From an uncultured Rikenellaceae bacterium (GTDB lineage: Bacteria; Bacteroidota; Bacteroidia; Bacteroidales; Rikenellaceae), in NCBI GenBank assembly GCA_910588925.1, contig CAJURV010000036.1:1-20746 (forward strand): a stretch of DNA of 20,746 bases, read 5' to 3'. Of this stretch, positions 13,815 through 20,746 are shown in pieces. Below the pieces are notes generated by a model. That model worked only from the letters and a program-made list of their open reading frames with translations. It was not told the origin of the DNA and did not search any database. The stretch's first letter is position 1, and every line of letters starts with the position of its first letter. The translations under genes and the position numbers were made by a program.

Positions 13815-15494
13815 CTATCCGAATATGAGTATCAGAAGCTGGGCCGCCAACACCCTGAGGAACATCGACAGAGGATAGACCGTGGCATAACCTACGGAGG
13901 GAGCGTCCGACGACGTCTGCTCCGAAGAGTAGGCCAGCGCCGGCGGATTGGTGGTGGCTCCCGACAGCACGCCTATGAGAGTGAAATAGTTGAGCTTGCA
14001 GCACGACCTGCCTATGATACCCGACACCACGAGCGGCAGTATGGTTATTATGGCGCCGTATGCGATCCACACATAACCTCCGGCCACGAGCGTGGGCACG
14101 AAATCTTCGCCCGCGCCGAGACCCACTCCCGCGAGGAACAGGGCTATACCCACTTCGCGCAACATAAGGTTGGCGCTCATGGTAGTGTAGGTAACCAGCT
14201 TATACTGCGGCCCGTATCGGCCTATAAGTATGGCTACGATAAGAGGACCACCCGCCAAACCGAGCTTCAACGGCTGGGGTATTCCCGGAATCCAGAACGA
14301 TATGCTTCCCAGAAGCACACCCAACGCTATACCTATGAATATGGGGATGAGGTTGGGGTGATTAAGACGTTTCAGCGAATTGCCGAACACCTTTTCGGCC
14401 TGTGCCACCGAGTGTTCGGGACCAACTACGGTAACACGGTCGCCCAACTGGAGCTGCAGGTTACCGGCGGCCACCAAATCAATGCCGGCACGATTGACAC
14501 GCGTGATGGTTACGCCGCAAGTGTTGCGGATACGCAAGTCGGAGAGCTGCTTGCCGTTGAGCTCCGGCTTGGTTATGAGAATGCGGCGCGATATCATGTT
14601 CTTGGACATTATATGCCAGTTGGCCTCCACCTCATGACCCAAAAGCGCCACTAAGGCCTCTATGTCTTTCGGAGCCGCCACCACCAGAATGCGGTCGCCG
14701 CAATGCAATATGGTAGAGGCGTCCACCAATTCGGGATCGCCGCCCGGATGGCATATACGCGACACTACGAAGTCGCGCAGGATGAATTCGTGTATGGCCG
14801 ACAGGTTCTTGCCGTCTATGGCCTGATTGCTTATCTCTATCGACACGGGACGTTTCACCAGATCGGCAGCGTCGCCGTCTATACCTGCGGCCTCCTCCTC
14901 TTTACGGGTATTTATTCTGAATATGTAACGCAGTGTCAGCAAAGAGGCTATAGCACCTATCACACCGAGCGGATAGGCCACGGCATAACCGGTGGCTATC
15001 TCGGGGGCGTCGGCCCCTGCGTGCATATCGCTGAACGCCTGTTGAGCGGCACCCAGACCGGGCGTATTGGTAACGGCACCCGACATAACGCCAACCATGG
15101 TAGGCATAGAGACGCCGGTTATGTAATGGAGCGCAATGGTTACACCCACGCCGAGAACCACCACTATCACGGCCAGCTTGTTGAGTGTAACGCCCCCCTT
15201 ACGGAAAGAAGAGAAGAAACCGGGACCCACCTGCAGGCCTATAGAGTACACGAACAATATCAACCCGAACTCTTTCATGAAATGAAGCAGATGTTCGTCT
15301 ACGTTCATCCCGAAATATCCGAACGCTATCCCCACGAAAAGAATGCCGGTGACACCCAAAGAGATACCCGACACCTTCAATTTGCCGAATATTACCCCCA
15401 ACGCTATCACCAACGAGAGTATCAACACCGAATGTGCCACGCCTCCACCCCATAAACCCGGGGTGCCGAAAAGAAGATTTCTGAATAATTCCAT
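13815..15494 (-). CDS. AspT/YidE-type transporter with TrkA-C domains
   Basis: Starting at the ATG at 15494 the protein has 559 residues, the usual size of the aspartate:alanine exchanger family. The frame is open 16 codons further, but MELFRNLLFGTPGLWGGG is the better N terminus. Two hydrophobic halves each carry the duplicated family signature: GVMSGAVTNTPGLGAAQQ with GYAVAYPLGVIGA near 160-205, and GVLSGATTNPPALAYSSE with VGYATVYPLSMFLRVL near the C terminus. Between them (about 215-385) are two cytoplasmic regulator domains of the TrkA-C/RCK type, for example VDASTILHCGDRILVVAAP and LQLQLGDRVTVVGPE. The substrate is unknown; AspT itself exchanges aspartate and alanine. Confidence 0.94.
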   Translation of the reverse strand: MELFRNLLFGTPGLWGGGVAHSVLILSLVIALGVIFGKLKVSGISLGVTGILFVGIAFGYFGMNVDEHLLHFMKEFGLILFVYSIGLQVGPGFFSSFRKGGVTLNKLAVIVVVLGVGVTIALHYITGVSMPTMVGVMSGAVTNTPGLGAAQQAFSDMHAGADAPEIATGYAVAYPLGVIGAIASLLTLRYIFRINTRKEEEAAGIDGDAADLVKRPVSIEISNQAIDGKNLSAIHEFILRDFVVSRICHPGGDPELVDASTILHCGDRILVVAAPKDIEALVALLGHEVEANWHIMSKNMISRRILITKPELNGKQLSDLRIRNTCGVTITRVNRAGIDLVAAGNLQLQLGDRVTVVGPEHSVAQAEKVFGNSLKRLNHPNLIPIFIGIALGVLLGSISFWIPGIPQPLKLGLAGGPLIVAILIGRYGPQYKLVTYTTMSANLMLREVGIALFLAGVGLGAGEDFVPTLVAGGYVWIAYGAIITILPLVVSGIIGRSCCKLNYFTLIGVLSGATTNPPALAYSSEQTSSDAPSVGYATVYPLSMFLRVLAAQLLILIFG

Positions 15495-15571
15495 AATCAG
15501 GTCAGATTCCCGCCTCCTCGCAAACAACCGCGAATCAGCCACTTATATATTAAAACAAAGAAATAAGGCGA

Positions 15572-15579
15572 CAAAGATA
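15572..15579 (-). promoter_or_regulatory. -7 box for the AspT-type transporter gene
   Basis: TATCTTTG on the minus strand, an exact TAnnTTTG match, 78 nt upstream of the ATG. A clear -33 TTTG is lacking; only T-rich sequence lies at that distance. GAGGAGG about 18 nt before the ATG is too distant to be a normal SD site. Confidence 0.5.
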
Positions 15580-15722
15580 CGAAATAGGGATGGAAAATGC
15601 AACCGATGCCATGAAAGCACGCTCCTCCCGTTGGAGCTATTCCCTTCCACCGCGATATAGGACACGCGCACTCCGACTGTCGTCGACACATCCCCCGCAA
15701 CAAACCGCGAGACACAAAACAA

Positions 15723-15752
15723 AAAGACGACTCCGCAATGTGAATCGTCTTT
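15723..15752 (-). terminator. Terminator of the tRNA-fMet gene
   Basis: On the minus strand AAAGACGA (15745-15752) and TCGTCTTT (15723-15730) form an 8-bp stem around a 14-nt loop, then further T residues follow. It begins 7 nt past the tRNA 3' end. Confidence 0.8.
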
Positions 15753-15758
15753 ACTTAG

Positions 15759-15831
15759 TAGCGGAGAGAGGACTCGAACCTCTGACCTTTGGGTTATGAG
15801 CCCAACGAGCTGCCAACTGCTCCACTCCGCG
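15759..15831 (-). tRNA. Initiator tRNA-fMet (CAT)
   Basis: All arms fold: acceptor CGCGGAG/CTCCGCT, D stem GAGC/GCTC, anticodon stem TTGGG/CCCAA with loop CTCATAA (anticodon CAT, plus-strand 15796-15798), and T arm AGAGG-TTCGAGT-CCTCT. It has 73 nt without an encoded CCA. Two initiator hallmarks are present: an unpaired first position (C1 opposite U72) and three consecutive G-C pairs (GGG/CCC) at the base of the anticodon loop. These separate it from elongator tRNA-Met and from tRNA-Ile(CAU). Confidence 0.96.
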
Positions 15832-15842
15832 GTTTGATGGTA

Positions 15843-15873
15843 CAAAGGTAGACATAATTTTTTAAATTGCAAA
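15843..15873 (-). promoter_or_regulatory. Promoter of tRNA-fMet
   Basis: On the minus strand: TTTG (15870-15873), 19-nt spacer, TACCTTTG (15843-15850), a full consensus pair. The start would fall about 5 nt before the mature 5' end at 15831. Confidence 0.82.
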
Positions 15874-15885
15874 TTTTTTATGTAA

Positions 15886-15912
15886 TTTGTTATCCGAAAA
15901 CCATTATCTTTG
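15886..15912 (+). promoter_or_regulatory. Promoter of the GH3 gene
   Basis: TATCTTTG at 15905-15912 is an exact -7 match. TTTG at 15886-15889 is a possible -33 box, but the spacer is only 15 nt, shorter than the others here. The start would lie near 15919, downstream of the first ATG in the frame (15910), which supports 15970 as the start codon. Confidence 0.55.
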
Positions 15913-15969
15913 TTTCAGTATGGCCGTCTTACGAGACGGGAACCGACGTCAACCCAAAACCTTAAAACG

Positions 15970-17481
15970 ATGTCATTACTGACTAAGGCAGTCTCTCTTA
16001 CGCTCGGCGGGAGGCTACGTGCCATAGACCGTTTCATGCGCGAGCCCGCCCAGGTTCAACGCGAACAGTTCGACACTCTGCTCCGTTCGCTGGTACGCAC
16101 CCCTTTCGGTGCGGCATGCGGAGTTACGGAGCGATGCGGTTACGGGCGTTTCGCCGAGGCGATACCGGTACGCGAATACGACGAATTGCGACCTTTCGTA
16201 GACCGCATACGCGGCGGCGAGGGCAACATATTATGGGACGCTCCCACGAGATGGTACGCCAAATCGTCGGGGACCACGGCCGAACGTAGCAAATACATCC
16301 CCATAACAGCCGCCTCGCTCAAACATTGCCACTACAGGGGAGCCAAAGACGTAATGGCTCTCTATCTGCGGAATAACCCTAAAAGCGACATATTCGCCGG
16401 CAAAACCATGACGTTAGGCGGAAGCCGCCGGCTGGAATCGAGCGACGGCGTCCCCACCGGCGACCTCTCTGCCATACTCATAAGCAACACCCCTTTCTAC
16501 GCCTCTTTCAACCGAACGCCGCCCCCCTCGGTGGCGCTCATACCCGAGTTCGAAGCCAAGGTGGAGGCGATATGCCGGAGGTGCAGCCGCGAGAGGATCA
16601 CGTCGCTGGCGGGCGTCCCCTCGTGGAACCTCGTGCTACTCAACCGCATACTCGAATACACCGGCAAAGACAACATCTCGGAGGTGTGGCCGCACATGGA
16701 GCTTTTCATGCACGGCGGGGTCAGCTTTCAGCCGTATAGGGAGATATTCCGGCGCCTCATACCCTCCGACGACATGCACTACATGGAGACCTACAACGCT
16801 TCGGAGGGATTCTTCTCCATACAGGACGACCCAGCGGACGACGCCATGCTTTTGATGCTCGACTACGAGATATTCTACGAATTCCTGCCGGTGGCCGACC
16901 TCGACACTCCCGAAAAGGCCGTACCGCTGGAGGGGGTCGAAAAGGGCGTCAACTACGCCATGATTATCTCTACGAGCGGCGGCCTGTGGCGCTATATGAT
17001 AGGCGACACGGTAATGTTCACCTCCACATCCCCCTACAAAATAAAGATCACCGGACGCACCAAACAGTATATAAACGCATTCGGCGAAGAGCTGATGGTC
17101 GACAATGCGGAGAGGGCCATAGGAGAGGCGGCCCGTGCAACAGACGCAGAGGTGGCGGAATACACCGTAGCCCCCGTCTTCATGGAGGCCGACACCAAGG
17201 GGGCCCACCAATGGCTCGTGGAGTTCAAAAGGGAGCCCGCAGACATGGCCCTATTCGCCGCCGAGCTCGATGGGGCACTGCGTCGTCTCAACTCCGACTA
17301 CGACGCCAAACGCAGCGGCGACACCACCCTCTACGCTCCGCGCATAGAGACGTTGCCCCCCGGCACGTTCTACCGCTGGATGGCCTCGCGCGGCAAGCTC
17401 GGCGGACAAAACAAGATACCGCGTCTGTCGCCGTCGCGCGATTACGTGGAGGCATTGCACGAGATGGTGCGTAACTCATAA
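15970..17481 (+). CDS. GH3-family acyl-acid amido synthetase-like protein
   Basis: GH3 proteins belong to the adenylate-forming ANL superfamily; in plants they adenylate an acyl acid such as auxin or jasmonate and join it to an amino acid. From the ATG at 15970 the protein has 503 residues. ATP-binding motifs are seen in order: SSGTTAERSKYIP (99-111), YNASEGFFSIQ (275-285) and GDTVMFTS (345-352). FMHGGVSFQPY (246-256), TGRTKQYINAFGEELM (361-376) and the C-terminal GGQNKIPRL are also typical. The substrates in Bacteroidota are unknown. The frame is open to 15910, but that would include the promoter -7 box. A deoxynucleoside kinase gene starts 11 nt after the stop, so the two form an operon. 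Confidence 0.94.
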   Translation: MSLLTKAVSLTLGGRLRAIDRFMREPAQVQREQFDTLLRSLVRTPFGAACGVTERCGYGRFAEAIPVREYDELRPFVDRIRGGEGNILWDAPTRWYAKSSGTTAERSKYIPITAASLKHCHYRGAKDVMALYLRNNPKSDIFAGKTMTLGGSRRLESSDGVPTGDLSAILISNTPFYASFNRTPPPSVALIPEFEAKVEAICRRCSRERITSLAGVPSWNLVLLNRILEYTGKDNISEVWPHMELFMHGGVSFQPYREIFRRLIPSDDMHYMETYNASEGFFSIQDDPADDAMLLMLDYEIFYEFLPVADLDTPEKAVPLEGVEKGVNYAMIISTSGGLWRYMIGDTVMFTSTSPYKIKITGRTKQYINAFGEELMVDNAERAIGEAARATDAEVAEYTVAPVFMEADTKGAHQWLVEFKREPADMALFAAELDGALRRLNSDYDAKRSGDTTLYAPRIETLPPGTFYRWMASRGKLGGQNKIPRLSPSRDYVEALHEMVRNS

Positions 17482-17492
17482 AAACAACGGAC

Positions 17493-18095
17493 ATGTACAT
17501 AGCTATATCCGGAAACATCGGCAGCGGCAAGACCTCGTTGGTGGAGATGCTATCCAGCAGGCTCGGCTACGAACCATTCTTCGAACGCATAGACAACCCA
17601 TACCTCGACAGCTTCTATCAGGACATGGCCCGCTGGTCGTTCAACCTACAGATGTCGTTTCTCAGCAAGAAGACCCTGCAGGTAAAGGAGATAATGGACT
17701 CGAAGAACGATATAATACAAGACCGCACCATCTTCGAGGAGGCCTACGTATTCGTTCGCAACCTCAACCGCATGGGTCTGATGTCGACACAGGACTACGA
17801 GCTCTACATGACGTTCTTCGACCTGCTGGCCGCCGGAATACGCCGCCCCGACATAATAGTCTACCTCAAGGCCTCCATACCCACGCTGATAAGCCAGATA
17901 AGACGTCGCGGACGCGAATACGAGATGGGCATACAGCCCGAATACCTAGAGGGACTCAACGAGCTGTACGACGACTGGATAGCCGGATACGACGGACGTG
18001 TCATAATCGTGGACGTAGACCGATACGACTTCGTGCTTAGCGCCGACCACTTCGACATAATCACGGAAAAGATCGTATCTGAGATCAATAAGTAG
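17493..18095 (+). CDS. Deoxynucleoside kinase
   Basis: Phosphorylates deoxynucleosides to their 5'-monophosphates in dNTP salvage, using ATP, in the cytoplasm. The 200 residues show the dNK/dGK/dCK family features: the P loop GNIGSGKTS (7-15), FNLQMSFLSKK (50-60) for substrate binding, the catalytic/sugar-binding QDRTIFEEA (76-84, in place of the common DRS) and the Arg-rich lid RRRGREYE (137-144). Length is typical of bacterial members. The base preferred cannot be read safely from the sequence. It is the second gene after the GH3-family gene (11-nt gap). Confidence 0.93.
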   Translation: MYIAISGNIGSGKTSLVEMLSSRLGYEPFFERIDNPYLDSFYQDMARWSFNLQMSFLSKKTLQVKEIMDSKNDIIQDRTIFEEAYVFVRNLNRMGLMSTQDYELYMTFFDLLAAGIRRPDIIVYLKASIPTLISQIRRRGREYEMGIQPEYLEGLNELYDDWIAGYDGRVIIVDVDRYDFVLSADHFDIITEKIVSEINK

Positions 18096-18389
18096 ACAGG
18101 GCCCATCTTCGATGCGCATGATATGAAGCGATGCCGGAGCGTTTTCGTCGGGCGTATTACGTCGGGCCATATCGGGCAGCTATATGCACGGAGCCTGCCG
18201 AAAAACGCATAGGCGCAAAGGTCCGGACCGAACAGCCTATCTTGCAGGCATGCCGCCGCTAAGATTCCGGCCGGCCGGGGCTTCGTTCATCCACCCGCCA
18301 ACCGGAATGCGTATCCGCTGCGAGGTACCGACTAAGGGAAGCGGATAAAAAACAGAATATTCAACAAAAGATCGTACATAACCGACATA
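18096..18389 (+). other. Stem-rich gap before the methyltransferase gene
   Basis: No gene is seen in these 294 nt. Three stems lie in a row: GCCTGC/GCAGGC (18193-18198 with 18244-18249) enclosing ATAGGC/GCCTAT (18209-18214 with 18235-18240) and the palindrome GGTCCGGACC (18220-18229); ATTCCGG/CCGGAAT (18264-18270 with 18302-18308); and TATCCGCT/AGCGGATA (18312-18319 with 18340-18347), 42 nt before the ATG. It could be a leader RNA or riboswitch-like element, but I cannot assign it to a class. There is no consensus promoter and no T tract to end the GH3-dNK transcript. Confidence 0.35.
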
Positions 18390-19832
18390 ATGAGCACCAA
18401 ACGCCCGCAATCGTCAGCCAGGCTTAATCCTACGCAACACATATCGAGAGATAAGCCGACGCTCCCGCCCGCATTCACAGATTCCCTCCGCGAATTTCTC
18501 TCCCCGGAGGAGATACCGTCATTCATAGAGGCGTTGAACGGTGAACCGTCGTGTTCGGTGCGTCTGAATCCTTACAAAGGGTGGCGACCGCCTCTCGGAG
18601 CCGTTCCCGTAGCGTGGTGCAACGAAGGGTTCTCGCTCCCGGAACGTCCGGTATTCACGCTCGACCCCGCTTTTCACGGGGGAGCCTATTACGTACAGGA
18701 GGCCGGCTCCATGTTCGTGGGTTATTTAGCGCGTCAGGCGCTCGCCGCATCGGGAGCAGAACATCCGTGCGTCCTCGACTTGTGCGCCGCACCGGGCGGC
18801 AAGAGCACCCATCTGTCGTCGTTGCTAGGCACAGAGGGCACGTTGGTGGCCAACGAGGTGATAAGGGGACGCGTATGCGTGCTGGCCGACAACATCCGCA
18901 AGTGGGGACTTGCCAACGCCATAGTCACGAGCAGCGATCCGTCCGCGTTCGGCGCAATGGGCGGCATATTCGACATAATGGTGGTGGACGCCCCGTGTTC
19001 CGGTGAAGGCATGTTCCGCAAAGAGTCCGCGGCACTGGAGCAATGGAGCCCCGACAACGTGCGGATATGCGTAGAAAGAGGCCGCAGGATAATAGCCGAC
19101 GCATGGGATGCGCTCGCCGAGGGCGGCATACTGATATACAGCACATGCACATACAACCGCCACGAGAACGAGGAGACCGTTGAGTGGATAGCCGAAAACT
19201 TCGACACCGAGGCGATAGACGTTCCGTTGCCGGAGCATAGCGGCATAACGGTGACCGAAGCCTCCGCAGGCGGGGTCGTACACCGTTGCTACAGATTCAT
19301 GCCCCAGCGCACGGCGGGAGAGGGCCTTTTCGCCGTCATGCTGCGAAAGGCCGGCGGCGGAGTCGTCGCCTCGGGAGCGGGACGCAAAAGGTCGTCAGTA
19401 ACTCCGTGCACAAAGGCCGACACCGCACTGATGCGCTCTTACCTGAAAGACGGCGAACGGTTCGACATATTCTCGTTCAAAGACAACCTTTACGCCTGCC
19501 CCTCCGTCTCGCGTCACATATTGGAGATGGCGGCATCTCACCTGCAAGTGGTCTACAGCCCTCTGCTCATGGGACAGACTATCCGCGGCGAGCTCAAACC
19601 GGCGCATTCCCTCGCCCTCACCCCGTGGCTCGAACGCGACCGCTTTAACGTCAGCCGACTGGATCTATCGCAAGCACTCGACTATCTGCGCCGTACCGGC
19701 ACCGACCCGTCGCCTTACGCCGACGGAATATCTCTGGTGTACTACGAAGACATTCCGCTGGGTTTCGCAAAGAAGATAGACAGGAGAGTGAACAACCTGT
19801 ACCCAAAGGAGTTGAGGATAGTGAACTTATAG
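18390..19832 (+). CDS. RsmF-like rRNA m5C methyltransferase
   Basis: Transfers methyl from S-adenosylmethionine to C5 of a cytosine in rRNA, in the NOL1/NOP2/Sun family. The 480 residues show VQEAGSMFVGYLA (102-114), the SAM-binding DLCAAPGGKSTHLSSLL (130-146), DAPCSGEGMFRK (200-211) with Cys203, and STCTYNRHENEETVEW (251-266) with the second catalytic Cys253. About 200 C-terminal residues contain the PUA-like/RsmF C-terminal region (FDIFSFKDNLYACP onward, with LKPAHSLAL). The architecture and size fit RsmF (YebU) better than RsmB, which has an N-terminal NusB-like domain. The first 25 residues look unconserved. Confidence 0.93.
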   Translation: MSTKRPQSSARLNPTQHISRDKPTLPPAFTDSLREFLSPEEIPSFIEALNGEPSCSVRLNPYKGWRPPLGAVPVAWCNEGFSLPERPVFTLDPAFHGGAYYVQEAGSMFVGYLARQALAASGAEHPCVLDLCAAPGGKSTHLSSLLGTEGTLVANEVIRGRVCVLADNIRKWGLANAIVTSSDPSAFGAMGGIFDIMVVDAPCSGEGMFRKESAALEQWSPDNVRICVERGRRIIADAWDALAEGGILIYSTCTYNRHENEETVEWIAENFDTEAIDVPLPEHSGITVTEASAGGVVHRCYRFMPQRTAGEGLFAVMLRKAGGGVVASGAGRKRSSVTPCTKADTALMRSYLKDGERFDIFSFKDNLYACPSVSRHILEMAASHLQVVYSPLLMGQTIRGELKPAHSLALTPWLERDRFNVSRLDLSQALDYLRRTGTDPSPYADGISLVYYEDIPLGFAKKIDRRVNNLYPKELRIVNL

Positions 19833-19980
19833 GCCGAACATAAGTCGGATTCCCGCCGACAAAAAGCACCGGTAAAGCTCTTGGTTACACATCGTCTTTG
19901 CGACACCTGCGGTATACGGTCCACTCCTACAGGCCGCCACTACGACTACGGACGAATATACTTCCATGAAGATATTTGAG

Positions 19981-19988
19981 TATATTTG
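19981..19988 (+). promoter_or_regulatory. -7 box for the small lipoprotein gene
   Basis: TATATTTG, an exact match to TAnnTTTG, 62 nt before the ATG at 20051. No convincing -33 element is seen at 19-21 nt upstream. Confidence 0.5.
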
Positions 19989-20050
19989 CGACGGGCGTTT
20001 CCGGCAACAGCTACTTACGGAACCGTATAAATACACAAAAACACACCCTT

Positions 20051-20461
20051 ATGAGAAAATCATATCTTACACTCTGTCTGTTATCGGCCTTGGCGGCATC
20101 GTGCGGAAACGATTTCGACGGTAGCGGCATCGCAGGCAAATGGAAGCTCGTGGAAGCGTCGGTGCCCGACGGCAAAGGCGAATGGGTCGAGGCATCCCGA
20201 GAGATAGTCGCAAAGCCACAATACTGGACGTTCGACAACGAGACGTTCACAGTGTCGCTGTCGGACACCCTGGACGGAAACGCCGTCGCCACCCCCTACA
20301 ACATAGTGGACTCCACCATGACGTTTCAGGTGATGGGCATAAACACGTCGCGAATAACCCGCCTCAACAAAAAGACATTGTCACTGACTACGGAAGGTGT
20401 CACCAACCCGAACGGCAGATCGTTCGAGCCGTTGCGCGTGGTGTTCAAACGGATGGAATAA
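20051..20461 (+). CDS. Small lipoprotein, lipocalin-like
   Basis: The ATG at 20051 gives 136 residues starting MRKSYLTLCLLSALAASC, a lipoprotein signal with lipidated Cys18. The frame is open to 19976, but that would bury the signal and precede the promoter. After the signal the sequence reads GIAGKWKLVEASVP, then alternating hydrophobic and polar strands (YWTFDNETFTVSL, TMTFQVMGI, FEPLRVVFKRM), the look of the small lipocalin-like/DUF-type beta-barrel lipoproteins common in Bacteroidales. The Asp residues after the Cys (CGNDFDG) loosely resemble a surface-export signal. Function and ligand are unknown. It is monocistronic, with a terminator at 20618. Confidence 0.8.
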   Translation: MRKSYLTLCLLSALAASCGNDFDGSGIAGKWKLVEASVPDGKGEWVEASREIVAKPQYWTFDNETFTVSLSDTLDGNAVATPYNIVDSTMTFQVMGINTSRITRLNKKTLSLTTEGVTNPNGRSFEPLRVVFKRME

Positions 20462-20617
20462 CCTTCCGTATTGCCGTCCGGCAAGATCTCCCGGCTAATC
20501 GCGAACTTCGCAGACGACGTCTCTCGGCAACGCAGAGCAAGACAGATACAAGCTCTGCATTGAAATGACAAGCAGACGATCGCTTAACTTTTTGCCGTAC
20601 AGCAACAATCAAAAATA

Positions 20618-20663
20618 CGAATCAGGGGCAATCGCTAAAATCGACCCTGATTCGCGTTTTTTT
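20618..20663 (+). terminator. Intrinsic terminator at the right end
   Basis: CGAATCAGGG (20618-20627) pairs perfectly with CCCTGATTCG (20645-20654), followed by CGTTTTTTT. It lies about 155 nt after the lipoprotein stop. The minus strand also shows TATTTTTG after the stem, so it may stop transcripts entering from the right too. Confidence 0.88.
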
Positions 20664-20746
20664 GGCGTATCGGTTACAAAAGAGATATAATTATTGTAAT
20701 TTCAAAACCGAACTGCAAAAACAGCATACAAATTACAGTGCAGTAA

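Noticed and set aside
13305..14654. Plus-strand frame of 449 codons opposite yebC and the transporter
   Set aside because: It spans two well-supported minus-strand genes and their promoter, is rich in His, Tyr and Gly as expected for an antisense shadow, and matches nothing.
15910..15969. Upstream ATG for the GH3-family gene
   Set aside because: It overlaps the -7 box at 15905-15912 and lies before the predicted transcription start.
18096..18389. Cobalamin riboswitch
   Set aside because: AAGGGAA is present near 18334, but the GCCACTG core and the rest of the B12 architecture are missing.
1..20746. CRISPR array, rRNA, integrase, transposase or toxin-antitoxin genes
   Set aside because: I found no regularly spaced short repeats, no rRNA motifs and no recognisable mobile or defence gene on either strand.

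Overview
The window looks like ordinary chromosome from a member of the Bacteroidota, most likely order Bacteroidales. Three things point there. Many intergenic gaps carry the phylum's promoter pattern (TTTG or TTG, 19-22 nt, then TAnnTTTG). The block DUF4271-hemD-rnpA-yidD has the gene content I associate with Bacteroidales. Several proteins (orphan HQLGTP-type histidine kinase, GH3-family enzyme, short QueG) resemble Bacteroidales forms. Family or genus cannot be fixed from sequence alone. Base composition is near 50% GC and isoleucine codon ATA is common throughout, with no sharp composition break that would mark a recent island.

Layout. 1-639: gene-free, with an imperfect tandem repeat and copy A of a dispersed repeat. 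640-3664: a membrane-anchored coiled-coil protein (minus) diverging from a coiled-coil lipoprotein, then pyrH and frr (plus), closed by a strong terminator. 3716-4418: gene-free, with hairpins and copy B of the same repeat. 4419-5312: queG (minus). 5495-6550: LPG-synthase-type flippase-like membrane protein (plus), whose 3' end overlaps the convergent gene for an unrecognised membrane protein (6490-7581, minus). 7582-8238: gene-free, possibly holding a structured RNA. 8239-9426: orphan sensor histidine kinase (minus). 9781-12263: tightly coupled plus-strand operon DUF4271-hemD-rnpA-yidD with GTG, TTG, GTG and ATG starts. 12264-12715: gene-free, with a long wobble-containing hairpin. 12716-15494: rpmH, yebC and an AspT-type transporter, each on the minus strand with its own promoter. 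15759-15831: initiator tRNA-fMet (minus). 15970-18095: GH3-family enzyme and deoxynucleoside kinase. 18390-19832: RsmF-like rRNA m5C methyltransferase. 20051-20461: small lipoprotein.

Most genes are housekeeping: UMP supply, ribosome recycling, RNase P protein, ribosomal protein L34, tRNA modification, rRNA methylation, initiator tRNA and dNTP salvage. Around them are envelope proteins of unclear role. I found no mobile element genes, CRISPR array, rRNA or defence system, and no clear candidate for a new multi-gene system. The points most worth a second look are the roughly 350-400 bp repeat found twice directly 3' of minus-strand genes, the 18-bp hairpin between yidD and rpmH, the possible structured RNA at about 7960, the stem-rich gap before the methyltransferase gene, the run of non-ATG starts in the hemD operon, and the 61-bp convergent overlap at 6490-6550.
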